A stretch of 64,000 nt of DNA from Darksidea phi (GCA_030770425.1 JASJFT010000003.1:620001-684000), one strand, 5' to 3'; shown: positions 45,335 through 57,378, counted from the stretch's first letter. Made by a program: numbers and translations. The notes: a model not told the origin generated them from the letters alone.

Positions 45335-48300
45335 GGGGGTGACTTTGGCCTCAGCTCGACCGACGAATACCAACAAGCTGTAACTTCTTGCGATTCCGGC
45401 CACCATTGCACGCTTCTTCCGACGAAGAGACGACGCCAGAGTCCATAGTCTATATGACGTCTTTGGCGCAGTTCAGCATGGCGAAATGCTTCTGGTACTG
45501 GGAAGGCCTGGGAGCGGATGTTCCACTTTCCTCAAAGTGCCTGCGGACAATGGGCCTAACTACACGTCTCCGCCTCGTCAAGGGTGATGCACGATGGTGA
45601 GCTAGCAAGATATGATGCGATTCCCTCCAACTAACGTCCGATTGCAGCATCGCCGCGCACGCATTGCCTTTCGGAGCTCAACGTGCATTTCCCGGAATTG
45701 ATCCTCGGGCAAACCCCGATGTTTTGCTGCGGCTGCCCAGGGATCACGATCGACTCTCAGCTCTGACGCCCTAGAAGTCGGTCGCGATGTCGTTGCCAAG
45801 TCCACATTGAACGCTGCACACAATAGACAAGTGGGGAATGCCATGATACGGGGCCTTAGTGGTGGGACAAGAGACGGGTGAGCATCGCTGAAGTGTTCAC
45901 AAGAGTCAGAGTCGGCTGGGGCAATAGCACACGAGGACTGGACAGTGCGACAGCACTTTCATTCGTCAAACTGCTGAGAAGTTGCACCACAAAATACGCA
46001 GTCGTCGGTTTTGATGAGCATTTACAAGGCGTCGAATGCCATCTTCGAGGTATGTCACGGAACATGGGTAGCGAGCGTTACTGACAGAAGTCAGCAATTC
46101 GACAAGATAATGCTATTGTAGGACGGCTACGAGATCTATTTCAGCCCAGCCGAACGCGCGGCGGAGTATTACAATGACTTGGGCTTCGAGAAACCGGCTC
46201 GCGCCACAGCAGCAGATTTCCTCACCTCGGCGACCTCTCTAGCCGAGCGCTGCATTCGCGAAGGGTATGAACAACGCGCGCCTCGCAGTCCCGAAGGTTT
46301 TGCAAAAGCATGGAAACGGAGCGACATGGCCAAAGACTCATGGAGCAGATCGGTGCCGAGGACGGTGATCTTCAAGGTCGCCCATCGCATGATGCTGCAA
46401 AGCCAGGGTGAGTGTGCAACTCCATCACTGCAATCGTAGTCGGAAGCGTATAATACAATCTCCCGAAGACACAAACGGAACGGATAAACGATCCGTGCTG
46501 CTATTCTTTACACTCATGAACAATGCCTACGCACCAGCGTTTGACGTAGGTCGCATTTACCCTTTCAGATCGCTTCATGCTGACTGCGAGCTAAGGTCCT
46601 CACGATGTGGGCGCAACGACCCATAGTTGAGAAACACCACCGATACGCTTTCTACCAGCTGTTCACCGAGAGTATCGCCTCCTTCTTATGCGACTTTCCG
46701 ATCAAGCTAGCAACCGCCATCGTGTTCAGCATTCCTCTATACTTCATGACGAACCTGAGAAGATCTGCTAGCGCTTTCTTTACCGACTTGGTGTTTCTAA
46801 TCGCAACCATTTTGACCACGAACATGTTCTTCCGCACGGTCTGCTCGCTGTCTAGAACTGTAGAGCAGTCAATGGTGCCGTGTTCCATGGTCATTCTCAT
46901 CTTCAGTGCATACACAGACTACGTCATTCCTGTCAAAGACATGGTGCCGTGGCTAGTGTGGCTACGGCGGCTGAATCCGATCGCTTTTGCGTACGAAAGC
47001 TTGATGATCAACGAGGTTTGTAGAGCAACATTTGGAGAGCAACTTTGCTGACCCGAGCAGTTTTCCGATCGGACGTTTTCCTGTGCGCGCATTATCCCGT
47101 CAGGTCTGGCTACGACGACGAAGCTTCAGACAGCAAGATCTGCGCAGTGATTGGACCCGTGCCGGTCAGATAAACATTGATGGCGCTGCGTATATCGCGA
47201 AGAAATACAGCCATCGAGCAACCCACCTGTGGAGGTGAGTTTTCCGGCCCTCAAACAATGCGCTTGCTGACAATCTAGAAACCTCGGAATTATTTTGGCC
47301 ATGTTCGCCGTCTTTTGTGGAATCTACTTAGTTGCCGCTGAGTATATTCCAGCGCAACGCTCGCGTGGGGAAGTCCCTGTGTATCGGCCAAATCGTTTTG
47401 CACGCAAGAAGTTGCGAAACGATGAAGGGAATGGGCCTCCAAATAGGAATGCAGGATCAGGATCTCCACCGGAAGTCATCGCTGAAATGACAGGCATTGG
47501 GGAGAAGGAAAACGGTCGCACTGTTGGTGTCAAGCCGCAGCCGAAGGAAGGCCGTGCCATCTTCCACTGGAGTAACCTGGACTACTTGATTCGGGTCAAG
47601 AAGAAAACGCGACGGATATTGCAGACCGTGGAAGGGATAGGTTCGTCCCGGGAGTCTGACAGCCTTGATGGTAAGGCCGCTTACCTCCCAAAGTCTCGCG
47701 TTGACTAACCTCTAGCATCAGGAAGTGACAGGAGCTGGAAAGACTAGTCTCCTTGACGCTCTCGCACATCGAACGATGGTGGGTGAGGCCAAAAGAGACA
47801 TTTATCGGAAGTGAGATGCTGGACGCCAATTTCCAGTGAAAAGTCGGCTATGCGCAACAGGAAGATATTGATGTTCCGACAGCAACGGTTCGCGAAGCCC
47901 TAGAGTTCAGTGCCAAGCTGCACCGGCGAGACGATGGTATCGCGGATGAACCCGATCAAGTTGAAAAGACTCTCGAATATTTCGTCTCTGCAACTTTCCT
48001 CTCTACTGTCTCCCGCTCGTCTATCAACTCCACACTCAAAACAACAATGACACCCCCCTGCAAGCGACCCTGGACGGCGCCCACGGTCTCGCAGCGCCGC
48101 GAAGTAGTCAAGGTCTACGTCGGCAAGGGCTAGAAGCTGCGCGAGTACGACGTCCACATCGAGGTGCTCATGGAGTACTCGACTTCCTTCCGCAGCCTGC
48201 AAGTCATCCCTTGTTTACCACCGCTCTTCATGCAACAGAGAGCGAGGACTGACTTAAGCGGTTTACAGCTTGGAGGACTAGATCGACGCCGCAGCCGGCA

Positions 48301-49948
48301 GCAAGGCGAAGCTGCAAATCCGCCTTCCAGACCAAAGCGCCACCGTCTTCGCCGCCTTCGTGTCCTGGCTGTACACGCGCAAACTGCAATCAGCTAGGCC
48401 TCAACGTTGAGCAACGCAAGCAACTAAGCATTGCGGTCGAAATGGTAGCAAAGCCCGAGCTTCTCCTCTTCCTAGGTAAGAGACACTGCGAGCTATTCCC
48501 ACTTAGAACCTAGAGCTAACCCGTTCGTAGCGGCATTGTAGTCCTCACCAAAGAAATGGATGTTCCCTGCTCGGGTCTTAAAGACGCGTACAAAGCGGAA
48601 GTTAAGAAGACGTTAAAGGATCACTCCATCTCTGACCCTCTTATACGATAAATGCCATATCAATGCTCAGCTTATGACCGACGCGGCAAGACCCAAGAGC
48701 GCGCGAGTTTGGACTCCTGAGCATCATACGCCGCGTCTTTCACGACGCAATTCTTCCTAGCGATGCGACGCATGTTTCAGGAATATTGGCGCGATCCAAT
48801 TTGCTTGTATTGCAAAGGGGCACTGTGTGTCGTTGCTGTAAGCAAAATTCAATGCCTCGGAACGGGAGGTGGTACCAAGCTAACACAACGCAGACCCTCT
48901 TGAATGGTTTATCCTTTTTCAAAGTGAGACTGGGAAGCGCAATGTGCTGCGCGAGAAGCTGGCACGACCGCTGCCAATACCTTTGGGGCGAGTCCGCGCG
49001 CGAAGCGGGACAAACCCCCAACACCAAACGGAGCTTGAGGGGGTAAATGACGCTCGAACAGATATACAGGGAATCACGAAGACATTCTCCTCCGTCTTCT
49101 TGGTCACCCAACTCTTCAGCACCATTGATCAGCAAGCCATTCCGCGTCTCGTAGACGGAAGATCGCTCTTCGAAGCTCGAGAGCGAAGGTCGAAATCACA
49201 CTCATGGACTATTTTCATTGCGGCCAACGTAATAATCGAGGTGTTTTGGCAAACGATTACTTCAGTCTTGGTCTTCGTTACATGGTACTACCCTACCGGT
49301 CTTTTTCGGAGCCACGACCTGACTTTCCCAACCGCCGAATGAGGAGGGCTTGCCTTTACCGTCATCTGGCTGTTTTGCCTGTGGATATCAACTTTCTCGC
49401 AGGTTGTGGGAATTGGTATCACTCATGCGGAAACTGCTGTTCAGATAGCGACGCTGTTCTTCTGGCTGTCTTTGATATACTGCGGGTAAGCATCTTCCAG
49501 ATTTCATATGTTCGAAGCGGGGACTGATCATGAACGAAGCGATCTTGTACCGCCAGCGGATCTGCCAAGATTTTGGCATTTCGTATACAGGGCATCTCCA
49601 CTTAGGTACTTTATCGACGGGGCCGTGGTTGCTAGTCCAGCAAATACAGCGGTCAAGTGCTCAAGCGTTGAGATGCTGCACGTCACACCGGCGAGACAAT
49701 TATGCGGGGACTTCTTAACGCTGTGGATCGATGTGGCTGGTGGGTATTTGGAGTTCCCGGATGCTACTCACGACTGCGCCTACTTCCAGCTGTTTCACAC
49801 GAACGCCTTGCTCACGAACATCGGGATCAACGTTGAGGATCGGTGGCATAACGTTGCGTACTTGACCGTCTACATCTTCTTCAACATCTTAGCTACCTTC
49901 CTGATATATTGGGTAGCGAGGGAAAGACAGTCAAGACCTCTGCGCTAG
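45335..49948 (+). pseudogene. PDR-type ABC transporter (ABCG) pseudogene, interrupted by foreign sequence
   Basis: Pieces of a full-size pleiotropic-drug-resistance pump occur in order. NBD1: [19 protein letters not shown] (Walker A, about 45,500), IRGLSGGTR (signature), WGNSTRGLDSATA (Walker B, Asp to Gly). TMD1: QRPIVEKHHRYAFYQL to NPIAFAYESLMINEV (46.6-47.0 kb). NBD2: VTGAGKTSLLDALAH (47.73 kb) and GLNVEQRKQLSIAVEMVAK (48.4 kb). TMD2: RSLFEARERRSKSHSW to ANTAVKCSSVE and the final helix ending at 49,948. Many frame changes and stops occur, including CGA-to-TGA at about 49,340. NBD2 is split by a BTB-type fragment and lacks its Walker B and most of the D-loop segment. The N-terminus is missing and abuts the P450 pseudogene. 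Confidence 0.85.
48047..48391 (+). pseudogene. BTB/POZ-type gene fragment inside the ABC transporter pseudogene
   Basis: ATG at 48,047 starts MTPPCKRPW and reads REVVKVYVGKG, TAG (48,131), KLREYDVHIEVLMEYSTSF, then an intron-like gap (to TTACAG near 48,267), LED-TAG-IDAAAGSKAKLQIRLP and VFAAFVSWLYTRKLQS. The pattern (V.V.VG, D.H...L...S.FF, F..WLYT) is that of fungal BTB domains. The transporter sequence resumes directly after it at GLNVEQRK (48,397). Two in-frame TAG codons show that it is dead. Because an intron is retained, it came as genomic DNA rather than through a spliced RNA. Confidence 0.65.
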
Positions 49949-50545
49949 GATTGTCGAGGCGGTCAGCAAGCTATTCGCCCAAGTCGTAGCAGTCGGGTTT
50001 TCCTCGGGCGGCCTATGGTGCCAATGCCAACAGAGTATACGCTACCGCGAGCGAACAGACTGTAGACAGCTAGTATCTTAGACCGAGTGCACAGTTCGAC
50101 ATGCTCCTTAGCTAGTGCATATAGCATGTTCCACATACAATGCAATAAAATGTTCATCTCTCGACCCCATCCCCCTACTAATCCTATCATCTGCCGCCTC
50201 GCTTCAAATTAATCCACAGCACTCCCCAACCATCCCCACGAATCCAGCCCCAACCCACAATGATGTACCCCCACACCGCACCACGCCTGCACGCACACGC
50301 TACAAAAATACGTCTCGGCTGCCGCTGTTTGGAACGTGGTTAAACGTTTCTATTTCCTAATTTTTGTACTAACATCACTATAAGATTCTCCAGCTTCGAT
50401 AGATATGTATAAGGGGTCACGTTAATAATATAAGTAGAGTAGCGGCCTTGAGTATATATAAAGCTCGTTTTAGTTTACAATAACACTCTTCTTCCTGACT
50501 TATGTAGCAAGATCTCCGCGCAAGGGTAATTTTAGGCCAGTTGTT
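49949..50545. other. Intergenic region
   Basis: No gene seen; AT-rich towards the right with the start of the dispersed repeat at 50,546. Confidence 0.4.
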
Positions 50546-50710
50546 GAGCTCAATATTTTGGAGTCCGTGGCCGTTCTGTAGCTGTGCAAAATAATTGGAA
50601 CAAATGTCATAGCGTCCCAATGTAGCTAACCTATCTTGGAAAGGGATATTCGATTTCAGCGAGACCCGTGTGTATATTGCTACCTACGCTCGTTCCTCGC
50701 TCCGCAATTA
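50546..50710 (+). repeat. Dispersed repeat related to the right part of the 15.8-16.65 kb element
   Basis: Shares GAGCTCRATATTT, CTGTGCRAAATRATTGG, GCTAACCTATC, GGGATATTC and CTCGCTCCGCAATTA, in the same order, with 16,407-16,651. It lacks the minisatellite and lies just downstream (3') of the tRNA-Phe gene. Confidence 0.75.
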
Positions 50711-50739
50711 ACTAGAAAAAATCGCGCTTCGAAAAAAAA

Positions 50740-50751
50740 GCGCAAAAAAAG
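50740..50751 (-). terminator. RNA polymerase III terminator of tRNA-Phe
   Basis: A run of seven T on the minus strand begins about 5 bases after the tRNA discriminator base; a second, longer T run follows near 50,732-50,739. Confidence 0.75.
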
Positions 50752-50755
50752 AATA

Positions 50756-50853
50756 TGTCGCTTCTGTGGATCGAACACAGTACCTCCAGATACCGCACAG
50801 GTTTGCAACCGAATAACTTCAGTCTGGCGCTCTCCCAAGTGAGCTAAAGCGAC
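50756..50853 (-). tRNA. tRNA-Phe (GAA) with intron
   Basis: Read on the minus strand the 7-bp acceptor stem GTCGCTT/AAGCGAC closes perfectly, the D-arm is GCTC...GAGC, the T-arm CTGTG-TTCGATC-CACAG, and the anticodon stem CCAGA/TCTGG holds loop C-T-G-A-A-G with anticodon GAA. A 25-base intron sits after position 37, its usual place. The discriminator is A, as in fungal tRNA-Phe. The gene looks functional. Confidence 0.93.
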
Positions 50854-52577
50854 TTTCATGATTATATAATGTTTACAATAAAATATATATACTAATATCT
50901 CTATGCCCGCTTGCCCCGCTTATGCCGCCCTTGTGCCGCGGAGGTTGCACCGGCTCTAAGCTAAGCCAAGCCGACCCGCGCCATTCCACTAATCCTAGCT
51001 CGCCCCCCACAGTAGCTTTATCGATAAGCACCCAAGTCGAAGTTGATGCCCAATCTGGCCTCGAGCACGACAGCATCGTCATTAGCATGGTGTTTTAATT
51101 TATCCGCTGACTTCCACGTACATACACGACAATGTCTCTCCTTCCTCTCTATGTCTGCATCTCAATTTCGGCATCTAAATTGGTGTCCTGCGGACACTTT
51201 TAATCAGATACGCACGGCGATACATTACGTCAAAATCGTATTACCCAAAACCTCATCATCATGCTGCCTATGAGCTCTGGCACTAGCAAGCTTCAATAGA
51301 CTAGGAAAATTAATAGCAGATAAAGTGCGCGTTTCTGAGCGCTAGAGGGTGCGTAATCTAGCGAACCAAAGTGGGTCGATAAACGATGCACCAGATTATG
51401 GGAGGTAGAATATAGCTGACACTTAAAAGCGCACAGAATTACGAATTGCTGATCTCAGCGATAAATGGTGAATTGGGACGACATCTTGAAGGCTTTAATA
51501 AGCCATCGCACTGCCAGAAGTGAAGAGAACCGGGGGAGGCTCGCTCGCCATCAGCACATCTGCCAGCCGCTGCAACACACTCTTTACGGACGTCATGGTG
51601 CCGCTAGATTTGCGGAAGAGGTCGTTCGCACATTATATAATAGACAGATCTTCTACCTAGCGACATTCTTGAGTAGAGACAAGCCCATCAGATTCTAACA
51701 AACTTCAAGGGCAGCTTGCGTAGCAGTTGAAAGATTTCTATGCCGCTGAGATGGTGGAGTCAGGACTTAATCGTGCCGAGCTTCTCAGGCTGGTAGGGCC
51801 AGTTAATGCTGACTTTGGGCTCGTCCTCCATGCGCAATCAAAGGAGGGTGACGCCTCTAACCTTTCTGAGATATGAACGACACCACCATTCGCTTGTTGG
51901 TCTGAAGGGAGTCTCTGAAAAGATTACATTATCTTTCGATTGGCACTGTCGCCCAGCAAAAGTGATTCGGGGAAGGTCCCACTGTATCACTGACGTTGGG
52001 AAGAAATCAGTGCGCGGATTGCATGTTCTCCCACTTCCCTTCCCAATTGTCACTGGGGCGTGCCCTCGGAAAGGCTTCGCGCAAACAATCCGTGAATAGA
52101 CGGAGCGGGTCGTGGTATCAGAGCGCGAGTGGAGGGCGTAACTGGGCGCCGGCGTGGGGCTTGTTAGCGTCGGAAGGGATATAGAAGCTAGGACGGCAAC
52201 AAGCCCAACAAATAGTCAACGACTCATCGCACGATAATTATCACACCATGTCAGGAGATGCCGGAGTCCCGGCCAAGTAGAGGACACTATTGAACCAGAA
52301 AAATGGCGGTTGTTCTGGTCGTTGAGAAGCCATCGAGTTCTTGGTGGGAAGCGGGGGCATCCCCGGGCGGCTTTCATTGGATACAAGCCATATAGACGTC
52401 GCCGCCTTTTCGGCAGGTCTGGAAGGTAGAGCGAGTGCATTGGCAGGCGGCTCCCAGCAGATATGGATGAGCGACGGACCTCTTGGCAAGCGAACCATAA
52501 AGTCACTGCACCCCGCACATCGTCAGAAACTCCACGTCGGTGAATCCTTCTCTTCGGCCCCGCAAACCCGATTATCA
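50854..52577. other. Gene-poor region
   Basis: No gene supported; short overlapping frames only. Confidence 0.4.
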
Positions 52578-52670
52578 TTTGCGATACTGAACCTCTTTTC
52601 GAGATTCATTTACGATACTGAATCTCTTTTCGAAATTCATTTACGATACTGAACTTCTTTTCGAGATTTC
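52578..52670. repeat. Three-copy 31-bp tandem repeat
   Basis: Units at 52,578, 52,609 and 52,640 share CGATACTGAA and CTTTTCGARATT; variation is almost only C/T and G/A. It lies about 90 bp upstream of the ankyrin-type gene and may be part of its promoter. Confidence 0.9.
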
Positions 52671-52757
52671 CTGTGCAACCGTGCGGTAGAACGAAGCATT
52701 GCCCAAGGCAGATCGTTATACACATACGCCACGTCCAAACTTCCCCTTGAGAGCAAA

Positions 52758-53810
52758 ATGGGCCTAGTAGACCTCCCACTTGAGGCCGTTCAAGCCATAA
52801 TGGAGGAAACAGTCTTGCTCGTGGGACTTTGGGAAGCTGTTCATTTAAGGCTTGTCTCTAGTACGTCTTCCCCGGGAATTGGTATTGGATGAAGCTAATC
52901 GCATGAAGAGCTCTTCGATACCGAAGTACAGCGCGCTATCTATGCGCTTGAAACATTTGATGGCTTCCGGTTCAGAGATATACCGCCAGCGGCCATGTCG
53001 TTACCAGACAAGATGGACCCGGCGATGACGACCAGGCTCATACTAAGCAGAATGCGCACGAAGAATTCCGAAAAGAGGCCGCTCTGCCTTGCCATGACCC
53101 GCGCAGTGGACCATCTCGAAAATCAGTTTGGGCAGGAGGAAGCCGGCTCGCGGCAAGATATCATCGAAGCGCTTGCCGGAGCAACGGCAGTTGCTATGCC
53201 CCTTTATGAGATAGTCGACTGCCTTCGCACGGACCTCACTGTATGGCTTGAGAGGCTGCAGTGGGTCAACCAGAACAGATTCGTCACTTTGAGTGACAAT
53301 TACCCTAGGGTCAATGCCATTAACACTCCTATTGATCGTCTCGAACCGACTGCGGATGGATACACCGACTCTGCGCCTCAAGACGCGCTCATTGCCGCAT
53401 TATGCACGAAACGGTTTCAATTGGCGAAACAGTTACTTGAGGGTAACATGAAGGCCATGACCGAAAGCCCTACATTCGGCGTACCCTTGGAAGTCGCGGC
53501 AGCAATGGGGGCTCAGGAGGTTGTCCAGATGATCCTAGACGGATTAGTAGCACAGGAAGAGGATGTTGACACGCCTGCCATCATAAGGAGAGCCATGCGG
53601 TCTGTCTTGGAAGGTGCAGCAGCAGGAGGCCAAGGGCATATTATTGGAGTGATGCTGGCCCACCGAGGGCTCGATCAAGTGAGCTTACGCAAAGAGCTCA
53701 GTATATTCCATGCTAGCGGTCGAGCATGGGCACCAAGATGTCGCACTTCTTCGGAAGACAAGTCTTCGCCAGTGGAGGACTTGGAGGACACATTTATCAG
53801 TGGGATGTAG
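52758..53810 (+). CDS. F-box-like/ankyrin fungal protein, probably 3'-truncated by a frameshift
   Basis: Exons 52,758-52,860 and 52,909-53,810 (48-bp intron) give 334 residues. The N-terminus MGLVDLPLEAVQAIMEETV...LRLVSKLFDTEV is the F-box-like start common in fungal ankyrin proteins. Ankyrin-like helices follow: ALCTKRFQLAKQLLEGN, VPLEVAAAMGAQEVVQMILD and GHIIGVMLAHRGLDQVSL. After about residue 300 the frame turns into non-ankyrin sequence, while a +1 frame continues LAVEHGHQDVALL, a proper ankyrin unit. A frameshift near 53,700 has therefore probably cut off the C-terminal repeats. Such proteins may recruit substrates to SCF ubiquitin ligases; no partner is evident here. Confidence 0.65.
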
Positions 53811-55740
53811 CTCGAGATACGGTGATTCGATGCGGAATCTCACACAAATTGTATTATTACAAGGTGGAAAGTGCAGTATCTGAAGACCTGTCTTGAACAA
53901 ACTCCCTCTACCACAACGCCATAGATATCCTCCTTCACAGCGCGTGCCATCCAGGACTCTCACCCTTGCAACGGCGATGCTCGCGATTTCCTTATCGTTC
54001 ACGGAGTTGTGGCGGTCGGTCACCACGAAACCCGCCCAGTTCCCATTTTCGGTATCCAGGAAATCGCTGTACTTCGTAGGGCCACGCTCGACCGCATTCC
54101 ATTGGAAGCCGTTTGCACCCGCCAAGTGTGTCCGCTTTCTGCAGCTAGCCCTCATTGATGATGTTCGTAACGCCGATCCTCTTCGCATTTCCGACATTGT
54201 CGCCGGAAGTCTTCCTCGGCCATCCGGTAAGTTTTGTCTGAAAAGGGCATTGCGTCATCGCCATCTAGCTTGACCTTAGCTTGACCTGACTCTTGACATA
54301 GTGCCTTCTTGCATGTCATGGAAGTTCTCCACCACCGGGTCGCCTCTAACACGTTCTCCGGAATTCTTGGATCCCTCACTCGAGTCGCGAGTCGCTCCGA
54401 GATGAGGCTTCCTCAGAGTTCGAATTCGAAGTCTGGCTTCGCTTATCACCTCGTTGACGCCGTTTCTCTTCAAACCTAACGCGTGTGGGTAGCTTTAAGC
54501 ATCATGTTGAAGAAATGGTACGAATGCACGCTTCGCTAGATGCCCCTGGGAGTTTGGCCGGTATTTCCAATGGAGGCTTCCGCGGTATCCTTTGTTTTCG
54601 TTATGATATGTAGTTGGGATGGTGGTAAATCATGGAAGGTTAAATTTCGGCCATGATTCACTCGAATGTTTTACCTTGTCTACCTAATATGCGTCATAAG
54701 CTAGGTTTTTGGCCTTCTACAAGTTGCTATTTCGACGGACAGCACTGGTACTAGATATATTACCGCCGGACAAGAGACTTTGTTTCTACCTGAGAGGTTG
54801 AGAGAAAGAAAGCGTGTCGCAGCATCATATTATCGTAGGTTTCGATTGATGTTTCCAGGCCACCGGAGAAAGGAGATTGATAGATTCTTAGCAGAGGACG
54901 CCATGCATGAACAGGACCTATTCGGACAGGATTATGGGGCAAAGTATTTGGCTTGAATTCTGAACTTGCTGGTCGATGATCAACTTACTCCTTCTTGTTG
55001 TGCTGTGGTGGCTTCTTCGGCGTTGAGTGTTGTGGGACATGCCCCCGACCCACCACATGTCTCCATGCATGTAACATGCAACCGTATTATATTCCTTGCC
55101 CCTCTTAGATATTGGACGAGTCTGGATTGAAAGAGAGAGAGGCGTTGCATTTAAAGCACCTCGAACGACGCTGTAGCTGGGCTGCGAGCGGGACATGACG
55201 GTGGCCAGCTCAGATTTAAACCCGCCTTCTATAATTTTCTTCTTGGTCTCACTCAGCAACGTTTTCATCTTCTCGTAATTGAAGTTGCTTGGTTTTAGAT
55301 TTATTGGGCGGTATTGCAGTGGAGTTCCGCAAATCCGCGTACGCCGTTACGCCCTTCCATCTCACAACTCAACTAACACCCGGAGAGTACAATAGTGCAA
55401 AAAATGGGAAAAATATGTAACAGCGGGTATTGCCTGGTAGTCACTCATCTAACTACTAATCGTGAATGGCGCCCTCTAAAACTACAACGTGGACGGAGCA
55501 GATAGAATTGGGAGAGGTTTTCAAGTGGCGTTCTCTAATCAGGCCTCGCCGGAGTGCATTTCCTAGTCCCTACAGTTCCTTGTTGATTCCCAGCATCTGT
55601 ATATTTTTCGCCTGCACAAGGGCAATATACAAAGTTGTACCAAATAATTATTGAACGAGGCCAAATACTATAGCAACTACTGCCCATACATGTATTCTAT
55701 CGCCTAGCATGCCATCTACTCCTCACTGCTTAGTGGCTAC
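53811..55740. other. Gene-poor region downstream of the ankyrin-type gene
   Basis: The first part probably contains decayed ankyrin sequence. Beyond 54,280 no gene is supported; frames on both strands (for example 54,918-55,268 minus) lack motifs. Confidence 0.4.
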
Positions 55741-55878
55741 TTGGGGCATCTGCTCTTCAGCGTTCGCCTCGTTAAAAGAGGTGAAACGCCAAGGGCTGAG
55801 CGCTTGCAGATCGTGCCGAAACAATCTGCCGTTCTCACCGCGTACCTAAACAATGCCATTCCTGCAACGCATACTGGA

Positions 55879-56142
55879 ATGACGAGATTCAAGACCGCCA
55901 GGGACACTGGATACGTTCGATTCCAAGGCCAGCTTTGGCTCTGGTACAATGCGGTTGAAGAAAATCAAGAAGCGTGGAGCGAAAAGAAGGGTGCGGCGAA
56001 AAGGCAGCAGCAGCGCTTCCTTCCGCCCAGCAGTGACGCTACGAGCGGTAGCGGGGGAAGACCTCACAGCGGAGCTGTGTTCAACGCTCCCATCACTGGA
56101 CGCAATGTGGTGGCTGGGACGAATGTTACGGGAGACACGTAG
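55879..56142 (+). CDS. Small protein ending in an amyloid-signalling-like motif (5' end unresolved)
   Basis: The open frame runs from at least 55,741 to TAG 56,142; the first ATG in it is at 55,879, but the frame looks coding upstream of this, so an unrecognised 5' exon is likely. The visible part has an aromatic segment (FQGQLWLWYNAVEE), a basic helix (EKKGAAKRQQQRF), a Ser/Gly-rich linker, and the extreme C-terminus VFNAPITGRNVVAGTNVTGD. That tail fits the pseudo-palindromic pattern N..I.G..VV.AG...G of RHIM-related fungal and bacterial amyloid signalling motifs (PP/BASS3 type), which sit at the C-terminus of cell-death effectors paired with NLRs. I do not recognise the N-terminal part. The assignment is inference from the motif. 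Confidence 0.4.
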   Translation: MTRFKTARDTGYVRFQGQLWLWYNAVEENQEAWSEKKGAAKRQQQRFLPPSSDATSGSGGRPHSGAVFNAPITGRNVVAGTNVTGDT

Positions 56143-57194
56143 CGTTTGCTCCCTGTTGATCTACAAAGCTGCGTGAGTGCATCACGGAGAGATCCCTCAA
56201 TCGACAATTGTTAAGGGGGCACAATCCGGGTTCTGTCAACGCAGAAACCCAAAGTGCAGCTCGATCAAATGTGGAAACCATACGGGTCGAGGAGGTGACG
56301 AGTAGCCGTGCGGCTTGCTGGCGTCCCGTGGATTACCAAAGGCGGACACCGCTTGTCTTCAAGCAGAGGTGCGGCTTAGACTCTTGCTGCTCCCTGTTAC
56401 AAGCCGAAGAGCAACCATGGAAGAGCCCATCTTCCACTATCGTTGCTGGAGCGAGTATTGAACACCAATCGATGCGCAGAGACGTGGCATAGTTCCCTTG
56501 TGTTGTAAACTTGGTCAAATCTTACCCATGACAGCTTTCATAGCTCCCATCGCGCGCGGTAACAATATCCCGTAGACTATTATGGGTGTTTCGGAGACGC
56601 CTTCGCGGTAAACAAGACTGAGAAGAGAATGGTGATCGACAGGACGCAAGATCCCTGTGATGCGTAGAAGGTATGTGTGAGAATTGGAGTCTAAAGATAA
56701 CCAATCGGATATGGCGAAGAGGTAGGTCGGCTTTGATCTTGTGCATTGAATTCGTGTTGCGTGGAGGGAATCCGCTCCTGCAGGAGTTTCACCGTGGCGA
56801 GACGTATTACGTAATTAGCACGGTTTCAATGAGAGCCAGATCGTGAGTTCTCGACGCCCGGCACTAACCCCGCTTCTCCACTAATGATCCGCGACGCGAG
56901 ACCGACCGTCTCTGAGACCAATGCGAGTCATTCGATCGGATCGACGCGAACCAACCGCTTCCGCTCGAGGCTAGGCACGATATAGGCGCCCGCTCCGAGG
57001 ACCCTACGACCGATGATTGCCATATGCATGAACGGAAACGCTTAAGCTCACATAAGCGCCAACACTCAGAGCCGTCGCAGCCTGACAAGACGTCGCAGCC
57101 TATACAGAAAAGGCAGAGGCTCGACCACCGAAGAAAGCCCAGTTGGCCACAAGGTGACCGTTCCTTGCGGCGCAGCTGCGCGTCCAGCTCATGC
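56143..57194. other. Intergenic region
   Basis: No gene supported. Confidence 0.4.
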
Positions 57195-57276
57195 GCGCTA
57201 GCACTAGCGCTAAGTACTATATAGGCAGGCTTCCTGAGCAGTTCAATCCACCTCTTTTACACCAACTTTTATCAAC
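57195..57276 (+). promoter_or_regulatory. Core promoter, upstream copy
   Basis: GCGCTAG boxes, then CTATATAGGCAGG (TATA box), TCAATCCACCTCTTTTAC and ACCAACTTTTATCA. The same series recurs at 57,379-57,453 in front of the gene at 57,480. Confidence 0.6.
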
Positions 57277-57378
57277 GTCAGTCTCGAGCGGCACGGGAAG
57301 TTGTGTTGGCGTTTGCAGAACTCTCCATCCTCCACTTTCGTGTTAGTAGAAGTGGCGGTAGACCACTGTTTGGGGTCC

